Below are positions 1 through 6,336 of a stretch of DNA of 6,861 nucleotides, in pieces. The notes under the pieces were generated by a model. That model did no database searches, had not been told where the DNA came from, and worked only from the letters and a program-made list of their open reading frames with translations. The DNA comes from Planctomycetaceae bacterium (GTDB taxonomy: Bacteria > Planctomycetota > Planctomycetia > Pirellulales > Thermoguttaceae). The stretch spans positions 1-6,861 of the forward strand of contig JAISQS010000039.1 in NCBI GenBank assembly GCA_031274045.1. The letters are read 5' to 3'. A program made the translations under genes and the position numbers. How positions within the stretch are numbered: the first letter of the stretch is position 1; each line of letters starts with the position of its first letter.

Positions 1-110
1 TTGCCCCGTTGGGGCGAAGGTTATTTGTAATCAATTATCGTAGGGCGTTGCCCTACGCTATGATATTTTGCCCTTTCAGGGCGTTGATACATTGCATTGA
101 CACAGTGCTT
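1..110 (+). repeat. Composite palindromic repeat, left arm of a long inverted repeat
   Basis: This stretch is the reverse complement of 6561-6670 (position i pairs with 6671 minus i). By hand alignment about 83 of the first 90 positions match, and similarity fades after about 100. Inside it are three small hairpins in a row: GCCCC-GTT-GGGGC (4-15), GTAGGGC-GTT-GCCCTAC (41-57) and GCCC-TTTC-(A)GGGC (70-82). Rows of such hairpins are typical of dispersed intergenic repeats in Bacteroidota-like genomes, so this is probably one member of a genome-wide family. The copy may begin before the window. No ORF crosses it. Confidence 0.85.
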
Positions 111-132
111 AATAAAAGGTGCTTAATAAAAG
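105..132. repeat. Two exact tandem copies of a 14-bp unit
   Basis: GTGCTTAATAAAAG occurs at 105-118 and again at 119-132 with no gap, and is followed by GCAC, which can pair with the leading GTGC. It lies just inside the left repeat arm. No function is evident; it is one of several short tandem duplications in this window. Confidence 0.85.
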
Positions 133-465
133 GCACGATGTAAAAGCCCCACAAAAAACGAAATAATCAGGAAAATTTGTAATATATCAGTGAAAAAAGA
201 TATTCGCAAATAGAAGATTCGCAGATAAAAAGTATACCGGCATCTACAACAAAAATCCGCGTAAATCCAAACAATCTGCGTTATCTGCGTGCTAAAAAAA
301 ATCTAAAATTATTATCGATCTCCCCCGCAAAATCAGAAATGATCAGGAATTTTATTAAATGTACAAAAAGTCCATTATTGATTTTCTACATTTATGTAAT
401 TGGTGTTTTTTTGAGACAAAGATGTAGTTTTGGATTTATTGAGAGAGCCTTCAAATTTGTTGGTT

Positions 466-489
466 ATTACAATTTTGTAAAATTGTAAT
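466..489. promoter_or_regulatory. 24-bp AT-rich palindrome, possible operator or terminator
   Basis: ATTACAATTTT and AAAATTGTAAT are perfect 11-bp inverted arms around a central GT. The site lies about 170 bp upstream of the sigma-54-like element, a distance suited to an activator site. A run of seven T's overlaps and follows the right arm (488-494), so a weak AT-only intrinsic terminator for transcription entering from the left is an alternative. The symmetry is seen directly; either role is inference. Confidence 0.4.
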
Positions 490-660
490 TTTTTTCTGAT
501 CTGATTTTTTCGGATATTTTTCTGTTGTTTATTTTTTTTTGTTGATGTGATTATGCTGTGATTCTTCGGCATTTTGTTAAGTTTTCGGCTTTAATTTGCG
601 ATGCAAGTTTGCCGTGAATTATCTAATGTTTTTTGTTCTGAATAATTTTTTTGGGAGAGT

Positions 661-676
661 TGGCATGTTTAATGCT
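661..676 (+). promoter_or_regulatory. Putative sigma-54 (-24/-12) promoter for the nif cluster
   Basis: TGGCATGTTTAATGCT fits the sigma-54 consensus TGGCACGnnnnTTGCw with two mismatches. The invariant GG (662-663) and GC (674-675) have the correct spacing. Transcription would start near 687 and leave a leader of about 265 nt before nifH. Many bacterial nif operons use sigma-54, but many cluster III operons are controlled otherwise. No clear NifA-type site (TGT-N10-ACA) was found upstream of it. A single match in a long T/G-rich region could be chance. Confidence 0.35.
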
Positions 677-952
677 TAACGGTTGAATGTTGTCGTTTGG
701 TTTTGATATCGTGATTTGTCAAATTGGTATTTTTTTTCCTTATGACAATTTCGGTTTTGTTGATTTGTTTCCTTGTTTGTTGAAATAAAATTTAATTGTT
801 CCTAGCGTGTACATAACTAGACATATACACAACGCACGATGAATTTCGTTGGTACAAAAATATAGAAGTTGCCAATTCCTGCCGGATATTGCCGTGTGTA
901 AATCGGCGAGCGGGAGCGAAATTTCAAGTGCAAGCAGCTTATAAGATAACTG

Positions 953-1777
953 ATGAGAAAGATAGCAATATACGGTAAAGGTGGAATCGGTAAGTCCACA
1001 ACTACACAAAATACAGTCGCAGCACTTGCGGAAATGGGCAAGAACATGATGGTTGTCGGCTGCGACCCAAAAGCAGATTCAACCCGACTCCTGCTCAACG
1101 GTCTAGCCCAAAAAACAGTTCTCGATACACTCAGAACTGACGGCGAAGACCTTGACCTTGATGACGTTGTTAAGCTCGGTTTCAAAGGGACGAGGTGTGT
1201 TGAGTCCGGCGGACCTGAACCGGGAGTCGGCTGCGCCGGTCGCGGAATCATCACCTCAATTAACCTCCTCGAACAACTCGGAGCATTCGACCCAAAATAT
1301 AAACTCGATTACACCTTTTACGATGTTCTTGGCGATGTCGTATGCGGCGGATTCGCAATGCCAATCAGAGACGGGAAAGCCGAAGAGATATATATCGTCT
1401 GCTCCGGCGAAATGATGGCAATGTACGCCGCAAATAATATCTGCAAAGGCATAAGAAAATTCGCCGAAGCCGGAACTGTTCGATTGGGCGGATTGATCTG
1501 TAACAGCCGAAAAGTTGATCGCGAAGCTGATTTGATAATGGCATTAGCCGCAAGATTGGGTACGCAAATGATACACTTTGTACCGCGAGATAATATGGTA
1601 CAAAGAGCAGAAATAAACAAAAAAACCGTTATCGATTACGATGCCTCCGTACCTCAAGCAGACGAATACAGAAAACTCGCAAACGCAATCGAAAAAAACA
1701 CAATGTTCATCGTACCAAATCCTCTCGAAATCTCCGAACTAGAAGCATTGTTGATGGAGTTCGGAATCGCCGACTAA
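953..1777 (+). CDS. nifH: Nitrogenase iron protein NifH (dinitrogenase reductase)
   Basis: A cytoplasmic homodimer that binds MgATP, carries one [4Fe-4S] cluster bridging the two subunits, and passes electrons one at a time to NifDK; it also serves in cofactor assembly. The 274-residue protein has the usual length. Visible motifs are the P-loop GKGGIGKS (8-15), the switch I region VGCDPKADST (35-44), cluster ligands Cys94 (GVGCAGRG) and Cys131 (VVCGGFAMP), and switch II DVLGD (124-128). Arg97 in CAGRG corresponds to the arginine ADP-ribosylated by DraT in some bacteria. The sequence is of the anaerobe (cluster III) type. The start ATG has no Shine-Dalgarno sequence, but MRKIAIYGKGG is the family's normal N-terminus. 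It is first of the cluster, followed by a 236-bp spacer. Codon third positions favour A and C, unlike much of nifD. Confidence 0.98.
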   Translation: MRKIAIYGKGGIGKSTTTQNTVAALAEMGKNMMVVGCDPKADSTRLLLNGLAQKTVLDTLRTDGEDLDLDDVVKLGFKGTRCVESGGPEPGVGCAGRGIITSINLLEQLGAFDPKYKLDYTFYDVLGDVVCGGFAMPIRDGKAEEIYIVCSGEMMAMYAANNICKGIRKFAEAGTVRLGGLICNSRKVDREADLIMALAARLGTQMIHFVPRDNMVQRAEINKKTVIDYDASVPQADEYRKLANAIEKNTMFIVPNPLEISELEALLMEFGIAD

Positions 1778-1811
1778 TTCGTAAACCAAATCCAATAAGG
1801 CAATAATTTTC

Positions 1812-1897
1812 ACAATTATTACAATTATTACAATTATTACACAATACCGCCGTCGCTATAACTATTGTCCAACTATTGTCCAAATCAACTATTGTCC
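1812..1897. repeat. Two sets of short tandem repeats in the nifH-nifI1 spacer
   Basis: ACAATTATT is repeated three times without gaps (1812-1820, 1821-1829, 1830-1838). AACTATTGTCC then occurs three times (1860-1870, 1871-1881 and, after five bases, 1887-1897). An AATAATT just upstream (about 1803-1809) can pair with any AATTATT in the first set, so the RNA could form alternative weak hairpins. No T-run terminator follows. The surrounding 236-bp spacer (1778-2013) contains no gene. Confidence 0.85.
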
Positions 1898-2013
1898 AAA
1901 TTGGATTACAGCTAACCTGAATAAGCAGAATAAATTGTTCATTGATCCCGCGAGTTGCTTTATTTGTCCGCAACTCTAACCTTAATCACCAACCAAAATC
2001 AAAAAATAAAATT

Positions 2014-2346
2014 ATGATAATGATTCGAGCAATCATCAGACCGGAGAAATCAGACGCAGTCCTTGCGGCGTTGATGGCAGACGGATTTCCGGCAGTTACA
2101 AAGATCAATGTTGCCGGTCGAGGAAAACAACGCGGCATAAAAATCGGCAACGTTACATACGACGAAATACCGAAAGTAATGTTGTTGATGGTAATCCAAA
2201 ATAAAGATAAAGATTTTGTTGTCGGCAAGATCATGGAGATTGCCCGCAGCTCACAAGGAGCATTCGGAGACGGCAAAATTTTTGTCTCGCCGGTTGATGA
2301 GGTCTACACCGTCAGCTCCGGAATAAAAGAAACGGAGGAAACATAA
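2014..2346 (+). CDS. nifI1: PII-family nitrogenase regulator NifI1
   Basis: A small PII-like signalling protein that, with NifI2, binds the NifDK dinitrogenase and inhibits it when ammonium is available; 2-oxoglutarate and ATP relieve the inhibition (known from Methanococcus maripaludis). The chosen start gives 110 residues with the typical N-terminus MIMIRAIIRPEK. An ATG at 2020 is a close alternative, and an in-frame ATG at 1942 would add 24 residues that do not look like PII. Visible motifs are the start of the T-loop GRGKQRGIKIG (35-45) and the ATP-binding segment GAFGDGKIFVSPV (82-94), followed by the C-loop VYTVSSG. No Shine-Dalgarno is seen; the leader is A-rich. The stop is one base before nifI2, and the last codons carry that gene's ribosome binding site. 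Confidence 0.93.
   Translation: MIMIRAIIRPEKSDAVLAALMADGFPAVTKINVAGRGKQRGIKIGNVTYDEIPKVMLLMVIQNKDKDFVVGKIMEIARSSQGAFGDGKIFVSPVDEVYTVSSGIKETEET
2334..2338 (+). promoter_or_regulatory. Shine-Dalgarno site for nifI2 inside the nifI1 tail
   Basis: GGAGG lies nine bases before the nifI2 ATG and is formed by the last codons of nifI1 (the Thr-Glu-Glu part of ETEET). It is the only strong Shine-Dalgarno sequence seen at any of the five starts in this cluster; the others have A-rich leaders. Together with the one-base gap, it suggests translational coupling of the two PII subunits. Confidence 0.7.
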
Positions 2347-2347
2347 C

Positions 2348-2725
2348 ATGAAAGAAGTCATGGCAATCATCCGCATCGATAAAATCAACAAAACAAAAGA
2401 TGCCCTAATGGACGCAGGAATCAGCTCAATGCACGTCAAAGATGTTCTCGGACGCGGCAAAGGTCTTGTCGATATTTTGCGGCTTGATGGTGCGGAAAAA
2501 CTTTGGGAAGAAAAGATGGAAGAACTCGGCGCAGTCGGAAGACTCGTACCGAAAAGAAAAATTTCAATTGTTGTTCCCGATAAATTGGTAGCGAAAGTTG
2601 TAAAAACTATCATCAGCACAAACCAAACCGGTAAAAGCGGAGACGGAAAAATTTTCGTCATGCCCGTCTCAAATTCCGTCAGAATAAGAGACGCACAAAC
2701 CGGAGACGAAACACTCGACGAATAA
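2348..2725 (+). CDS. nifI2: PII-family nitrogenase regulator NifI2
   Basis: The second of the paired PII-like proteins; NifI1 and NifI2 form a hetero-oligomer that senses 2-oxoglutarate and binds NifDK directly. The protein has 125 residues. It begins MKEVMAIIRIDK and has the T-loop opening GRGKG (35-39). A loop longer than in GlnB runs to about residue 71 (VPKRKIS). The ATP-binding segment TGKSGDGKIFVMPV (94-107) and a charged C-terminus follow. The longer, non-GlnB T-loop and the position after nifI1 identify it as NifI2 rather than GlnB or GlnK. The tyrosine uridylylated in enteric GlnB is not evident in this loop, so control by GlnD-type modification seems unlikely (inference). A spacer of 143 bp follows before nifD. 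Confidence 0.93.
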   Translation: MKEVMAIIRIDKINKTKDALMDAGISSMHVKDVLGRGKGLVDILRLDGAEKLWEEKMEELGAVGRLVPKRKISIVVPDKLVAKVVKTIISTNQTGKSGDGKIFVMPVSNSVRIRDAQTGDETLDE

Positions 2726-2815
2726 TTTTGAACAAAAGAACAAAAAATTAAAAAACTTTCTGTACTTTGGATTTCGTTTACGTTCGCGGGTTTGTCTACA
2801 AACTTGCTCTTCGTT

Positions 2816-2837
2816 TTGTGATCAACTTGTGATCAAC
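2816..2837. repeat. Two exact tandem copies of an 11-bp unit before nifD
   Basis: TTGTGATCAAC occurs at 2816-2826 and 2827-2837 without a gap, 31 bases before the nifD start. A small dyad GTTTGT-CT-ACAAAC lies upstream at 2790-2803, but its two-base loop and lack of a T-run make it a poor terminator. Confidence 0.8.
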
Positions 2838-2868
2838 GAATTCTTTGGTACTTTGCGTACATAGAAAA

Positions 2869-4518
2869 ATGAAAATTGAAATGGAAAATTATCAATTGCC
2901 GATATCCGGCGAGCAATTTCGTGAGGATGTTACTGAGGCGTATTCGCCGAAGCTTGCGAAGAAGCGTAAAAAGCAGATAGTTGTTAATCAGGTTGAGGAA
3001 GGCGATGTTGTGCCGGAGATAATGGCGAACACTCGTACTGCGCCGGGAATTATCAGCATGCGCGGTTGTGCTTACGCGGGCTGTAAAGGAGTGGTGTTGG
3101 GACCGACGCGTGATATTTTGCAAATTACGCATGGACCGATTGGTTGTGGTTTTTATAGTTGGTTGACGCGGCGCAACAAGACGCGTCCGACTTCGCTTGA
3201 TGCAGAAAATTATATGAACTATGCGATGTCTACTGATTTGCAGGAAGATGAAATTGTCTTTGGCGGAGAGAAGAAACTCATGGCTGCAATTGACGAAGCT
3301 GTTGCGTTGTTTCATCCGCGTGCTATCGGTATTTTCGCGACTTGTCCGGTTGGTTTGATTGGTGATGATGTTCATGCTGTTGCGCGGGCGGCGGAGGAGA
3401 AATATCCTGGCATAAATATATTCGGTTTCTCATGTGAAGGTTACAAAGGTGTCTCCCAATCCGCCGGACACCACATCGCAAATAACAAAGTTTTCACCGA
3501 TGTTGTCGGTCAAATTGATAAGCCAAAAGACGGTCAATTCAGACTAAATATTCTAGGCGAATACAACATCGGAGGCGACGCTTTTGAAATAGAACGTATC
3601 GCCGAATTATGCGGTTTAACTTTGCATTCGACGTTTTCGGGCAACTCCATTTACGATGAATTCGCTTCCTCGCACACGGCTGATTTGAATGTCGTGATGT
3701 GCCATCGTTCGATAAATTATCTTGCCGAAATGATGGAGTTAAAATATGGGATTCCTTGGTTCAAAGTGAATTTAGTCGGTGCGGAAGCAACATCGAAATC
3801 ATTCAGGAAGATTGCAAAATTCTTTAACGATGCCGATTTGATTGAGCGTACGGAAAAAGTGATAGCAGCGGAGATGGCGATAGTTCAACAAGTACAAGAC
3901 GAAGTCCGTCGGCGTTGCGAAGGCAAAACGGCGATATTGTTTGTTGGCGGTTCGCGGGCGCATCATTATCAGGATTTATTGAGGGAGATTGGGGTGGTGA
4001 CGATTGCGGCGGGCTATGAGTTCGCGCATCGCGACGATTACGAAGGGAGAAAGGTTTTGCCGAGTATTACTGTCGATGCTGATTCGCGGAATATCGAGGA
4101 GTTGACGGTTACTGCGGACGCGAATAGATATAACCCAAGAATATCCGAAGAAGAACGCAAAGCGCGCGAAGCCGACGGTTTCGCGTTCAGCGACTATCGC
4201 GGAATGATGCCGGAAATGCCAGCCGGAACGTTGATAATTGATGATTGTAACCAATATGAATTGGAGAAATTGATCGAGTATTATCATCCCGATCTCATCT
4301 GCGCAGGGATCAAAGAAAAATATATCGTACAAAAACAAGGTATCCCAATGAAACAATTGCATAGCTACGATTACATGGGACCGTTTGCAGGATTCAAAGG
4401 TGCCGTAAACTTCTATCGCGAAATAGATCGATTACTGAATTGTAACGTGTTTAAGTTTGCCAAAGCTCCTTGGGATGAATCGCCGGAATTAACCGCAACA
4501 TACGGTTACAACTCATAA
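2869..4518 (+). CDS. nifD: Nitrogenase molybdenum-iron protein alpha chain NifD
   Basis: Alpha subunit of dinitrogenase; it holds FeMo-cofactor, where N2 is reduced, and shares the P-cluster with NifK. From this start it has 549 residues. P-cluster ligands are Cys67 (RGCAYAG), Cys93 (GPIGCGFYS) and Cys159 (ATCPVGLIGDD). FeMo-cofactor ligands are Cys278 (VMCHRSINY) and His498 (KQLHSYD). Cofactor-pocket residues include Val75, Arg101, Gln197, His201 (GVSQSAGHH) and Arg363 (GGSRAHH). An extra segment near 400-455, absent from Azotobacter NifD, marks the anaerobe type. No anfG/vnfG-like gene lies between nifD and nifK, which argues for the Mo enzyme. The ATG at 2869 is preferred because ATAGAAAAATG resembles the nifK leader; ATG at 2881 is possible, and TTG at 2845 unlikely. 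Base composition swings between G/T-rich and A/C-rich blocks within the gene. Confidence 0.97.
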   Translation: MKIEMENYQLPISGEQFREDVTEAYSPKLAKKRKKQIVVNQVEEGDVVPEIMANTRTAPGIISMRGCAYAGCKGVVLGPTRDILQITHGPIGCGFYSWLTRRNKTRPTSLDAENYMNYAMSTDLQEDEIVFGGEKKLMAAIDEAVALFHPRAIGIFATCPVGLIGDDVHAVARAAEEKYPGINIFGFSCEGYKGVSQSAGHHIANNKVFTDVVGQIDKPKDGQFRLNILGEYNIGGDAFEIERIAELCGLTLHSTFSGNSIYDEFASSHTADLNVVMCHRSINYLAEMMELKYGIPWFKVNLVGAEATSKSFRKIAKFFNDADLIERTEKVIAAEMAIVQQVQDEVRRRCEGKTAILFVGGSRAHHYQDLLREIGVVTIAAGYEFAHRDDYEGRKVLPSITVDADSRNIEELTVTADANRYNPRISEEERKAREADGFAFSDYRGMMPEMPAGTLIIDDCNQYELEKLIEYYHPDLICAGIKEKYIVQKQGIPMKQLHSYDYMGPFAGFKGAVNFYREIDRLLNCNVFKFAKAPWDESPELTATYGYNS

Positions 4519-4532
4519 ACAAAACATATAGA

Positions 4533-4590
4533 AACGTACAGCAACGTACTATGATTTCGTTGCCGCGTTAACCAATATTTGTCAATATTT
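4533..4590. repeat. Short direct repeats in the nifD-nifK spacer
   Basis: AACGTAC occurs at 4533-4539 and 4543-4549, and CAATATTT at 4573-4580 and 4583-4590; both pairs have a 10-base period. The 85-bp spacer contains no terminator-like hairpin, consistent with nifD and nifK being co-transcribed. These repeats are short enough to be chance individually; they are listed because every longer spacer in the cluster has a similar pattern. Confidence 0.6.
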
Positions 4591-4603
4591 ATAGAAGAGA
4601 AAA

Positions 4604-5983
4604 ATGTTATTACGTCATACTCCACCCGGACTTTCTGAGCGGAAGGCGCTCACTGTTAATCCTGCGAAAACTTGCCAGCCTATTGGTGCAATGTACGCTG
4701 CGCTTGGGCTGCATAACTGTATGCCGCACAGTCACGGATCGCAAGGTTGTTGCTCGTATCATCGCAGTAGTCTGACGCGGCATTACAACGACCCAATCAT
4801 GTCAACAACGTCTTCTTTTTCCGAAGGTTCGTCCGTATTCGGCGGGCAAGCGAATCTTCTTGAAGCGTTCACGAATATTTTTACTCTGTACAATCCGGAC
4901 ATAATAGCGGTAAATACAACTTGCCTTTCGGAAGTGATTGGGGACGATTTGGTACAGATAATTAAGAAGGCTTACGAAGATAAAAAAATACCGGAAGGTA
5001 AAATTGTAATCCACGCAAATACTCCTTCTTTTAAAGGATCACACATTACCGGATACGCAAATATGGCGGCGGCAATGGTGCGGTATTTTGCCAAAAATAC
5101 AGGTAAACGTAACGGCAAAATTACATTGATTCCGTCGTTTATTGAGCCGAGTGATATGACCGAGATCAAACATATCGTTTCGGAAATGGGCATCAAATAT
5201 ATTATGTATCCTGACACGAGTGATGTTGTGAACAGCCCGATGGATGGACATTTTAGGATGTTCCCCAAAGGCGGATGTCCGGTGGATAGTGTGGTTGCGT
5301 CCGGTGATTCGGATGCGGCGATTGCGATTGGTCGCCTCGGCGCGATGTCTGCAACGAGTCTGCTTGATACACAATGCAAAGTGCCGGTACATGCGGTTGA
5401 TCTTCCGATAGGGATAACTCAAACGGATATTTTTGTTGACATGCTTCGCAAGCTTGCGGGAGTTGCGGTGCCGGAGTCGTTGCGTAAAGAGCGCGGTCAA
5501 CTGGTCGATATTCTTTGCGATATGAATCAATACACCTACGGCAAAAAAGTCTCATTGTTGGGTGATCCTGATGTGTTGTTGTCGATGGTTCAATTTTGTC
5601 GTGATGCGGGTATGGAGGTGTTGCATGTGTTGACGGGAACGCCGCTGGGCAAAGTAAAATTAGAAGAACGCGTCAAAGAAATGTGCGGCGAAAACGTCAT
5701 CGTCAAATCAGGCTTGCAATGCGATATGTTCATGTTCCACCAACTCGTACAAGAGAATAGACCAGACTTGATTATGGGCAATACGTATTGTAAATATCTT
5801 TGTCGTGATTTGGATATTCCGTTGTTGCGAATAGGTTTTCCGATCTATGATCGCATTGGTCAATCTTATGTTCCGATTACCGGCTATCGAGGCGGTATGC
5901 ATCTCTTGCTGAAAATTTTGTCCATCTTCATGGACAGACAAGATAGAGATGCGGAAGAGGAAAATGTAGAATTGATAATGTGA
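4604..5983 (+). CDS. nifK: Nitrogenase molybdenum-iron protein beta chain NifK
   Basis: Beta subunit of dinitrogenase; it forms an alpha2-beta2 tetramer with NifD and supplies half of each P-cluster. The 459-residue protein is short, like clostridial NifK: the first P-cluster cysteine is residue 24 rather than about 70 as in Azotobacter, because the long N-terminal extension is absent. P-cluster ligands are Cys24 (AKTCQPIGA), Cys49 (HGSQGC), Cys107 (TTCLSEVIGDD) and the serine Ser142 (NTPSFKGSH). Other conserved stretches are SSVFGGQANL (76-85) and the C-terminal RIGFPIYDRIG (409-419). The start follows ATAGAAGAGAAAAATG, with no true Shine-Dalgarno at the right distance. The last codons LIM-stop coincide with the first copy of a short tandem repeat that continues past the stop. 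No nifE follows. Confidence 0.97.
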   Translation: MLLRHTPPGLSERKALTVNPAKTCQPIGAMYAALGLHNCMPHSHGSQGCCSYHRSSLTRHYNDPIMSTTSSFSEGSSVFGGQANLLEAFTNIFTLYNPDIIAVNTTCLSEVIGDDLVQIIKKAYEDKKIPEGKIVIHANTPSFKGSHITGYANMAAAMVRYFAKNTGKRNGKITLIPSFIEPSDMTEIKHIVSEMGIKYIMYPDTSDVVNSPMDGHFRMFPKGGCPVDSVVASGDSDAAIAIGRLGAMSATSLLDTQCKVPVHAVDLPIGITQTDIFVDMLRKLAGVAVPESLRKERGQLVDILCDMNQYTYGKKVSLLGDPDVLLSMVQFCRDAGMEVLHVLTGTPLGKVKLEERVKEMCGENVIVKSGLQCDMFMFHQLVQENRPDLIMGNTYCKYLCRDLDIPLLRIGFPIYDRIGQSYVPITGYRGGMHLLLKILSIFMDRQDRDAEEENVELIM

Positions 5984-6014
5984 TTTTGATAATGGTGATT
6001 TTGATAATGTGATT
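5972..6014. repeat. Triplicated 14-15-bp unit spanning the nifK stop codon
   Basis: TTGATAATG(G)TGATT occurs at 5972-5985, 5986-6000 and 6001-6014. The first copy encodes the last residues and stop of nifK (TTG ATA ATG TGA), so the 3' end of the gene seems to have been duplicated outward into the spacer, perhaps by polymerase slippage. The coding sequence is not changed by the extra copies. Confidence 0.85.
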
Positions 6015-6026
6015 ATTGTCAAGTCA

Positions 6027-6060
6027 ACGTAATGTAGATGACCACGTAATGTAGATGACC
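6027..6060. repeat. Two exact tandem copies of a 17-bp unit
   Basis: ACGTAATGTAGATGACC occurs at 6027-6043 and 6044-6060 without a gap or mismatch, 43 bases after nifK. No dyad or terminator is associated. Confidence 0.88.
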
Positions 6061-6085
6061 ACTCAACGCGCGGTCGTATATTGTA

Positions 6086-6120
6086 GGGGCGAAGCCTCGT
6101 TATACCACACATCTTTTTTT
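6086..6120 (+). terminator. Weak possible terminator region after nifK
   Basis: GGGGC-GAA-GCCTC (6086-6098) forms a five-pair stem if one G-U pair is allowed. A seven-T run follows only after 15 bases (6114-6120), too far for a standard intrinsic terminator. The same layout recurs at 6722-6759 with a stronger stem, so it may simply be part of the repeat family. No better terminator for the nif cluster was seen in the window. Confidence 0.25.
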
Positions 6121-6336
6121 GATAATACGGAACAAACGAAAAATACAAAATAAGCGAATGTAATTTCTAAAAATTACTATTTTTAACGCGAAATACACGA
6201 AAATACGAAACACGCTAAACTTTAATAAACACTGAAAAATCACTTTCGCGAATTTCGTTTTTTAGCGTGTTTCGTGTTAAAAAAATTATTTCGTTATATT
6301 TCGTATTTTTTGATTGTTTCGTATTCTCAAAAAAAA
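6114..6336. mobile_element. MITE-like element with inverted ends, copy 1
   Basis: The left end (T-run then GATAATACGGAACAAACG) and the reverse complement of the right end (T-run then GAGAATACGAAACAATC) match at about 27 of 32 positions, defining a 223-bp element with no ORF. A nested inverted repeat lies inside: 6202-6219 pairs with 6261-6278 at 17 of 18 positions. The left end is also a direct repeat of 6737-6797, with about seven mismatches in 60. Short, AT-rich, non-coding elements with inverted ends resemble MITEs, but no target-site duplication was established and a folded-RNA repeat is also possible. Confidence 0.6.

Larger units (their letters stand above)
111..952. other. Long non-coding leader upstream of nifH
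   Basis: No convincing gene was found on either strand. From 200 to 300 there is a degenerate repeat-like stretch containing CGCAGATAA (220-228) and its inverse TTATCTGCG (281-289), resembling dispersed intergenic repeats. From about 395 to 790 the + strand is very rich in T and G and poor in C, with many T-runs; this makes the minus strand appear to encode Lys/Asn-rich peptides, which I regard as artefact. The stretch also holds the palindrome at 466-489 and the sigma-54-like element at 661-676. From 800 to 952 composition becomes more balanced, just ahead of nifH. Confidence 0.7.

Noticed and set aside
375..572. Minus-strand 65-residue Lys/Asn-rich reading frame
   Set aside because: It is what a T-rich, C-poor + strand gives on the other strand; it has low complexity, no recognisable motif and no ribosome binding site.
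922..933. TTTCAAGTGCAA just before nifH matches one arm of the hairpin at 6451-6481
   Set aside because: A single 12-base match between two places in nearly 7 kb of AT-rich DNA is expected by chance, and the site before nifH lacks the second arm.
1812..1897. CRISPR-like array
   Set aside because: Units are 9-11 bp, mostly adjacent without spacers, and there are no cas genes; these are simple tandem duplications.
1942..2013. N-terminal extension of NifI1 from the upstream ATG
   Set aside because: The added 24 residues are Asn/Lys-rich spacer translation; PII proteins start within two or three residues of the MIRAI-like strand, which fits the ATG at 2014.
2845..2868. TTG start for nifD eight codons upstream
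   Set aside because: It adds MVLCVHRK, which is unlike NifD N-termini, uses a rare start and overlaps the repeat-bearing spacer; an ATG with an A-rich leader like that of nifK follows.
5039..5530. Long minus-strand reading frames opposite nifD, nifK and nifH
   Set aside because: They overlap fully conserved nif coding sequence, lack recognisable domains and are explained by codon bias on the real strand.
2869..5983. Vanadium or iron-only nitrogenase
   Set aside because: There is no delta-subunit gene (vnfG/anfG) between the alpha and beta genes, and both subunits show MoFe-type motifs and the anaerobe NifD insertion.
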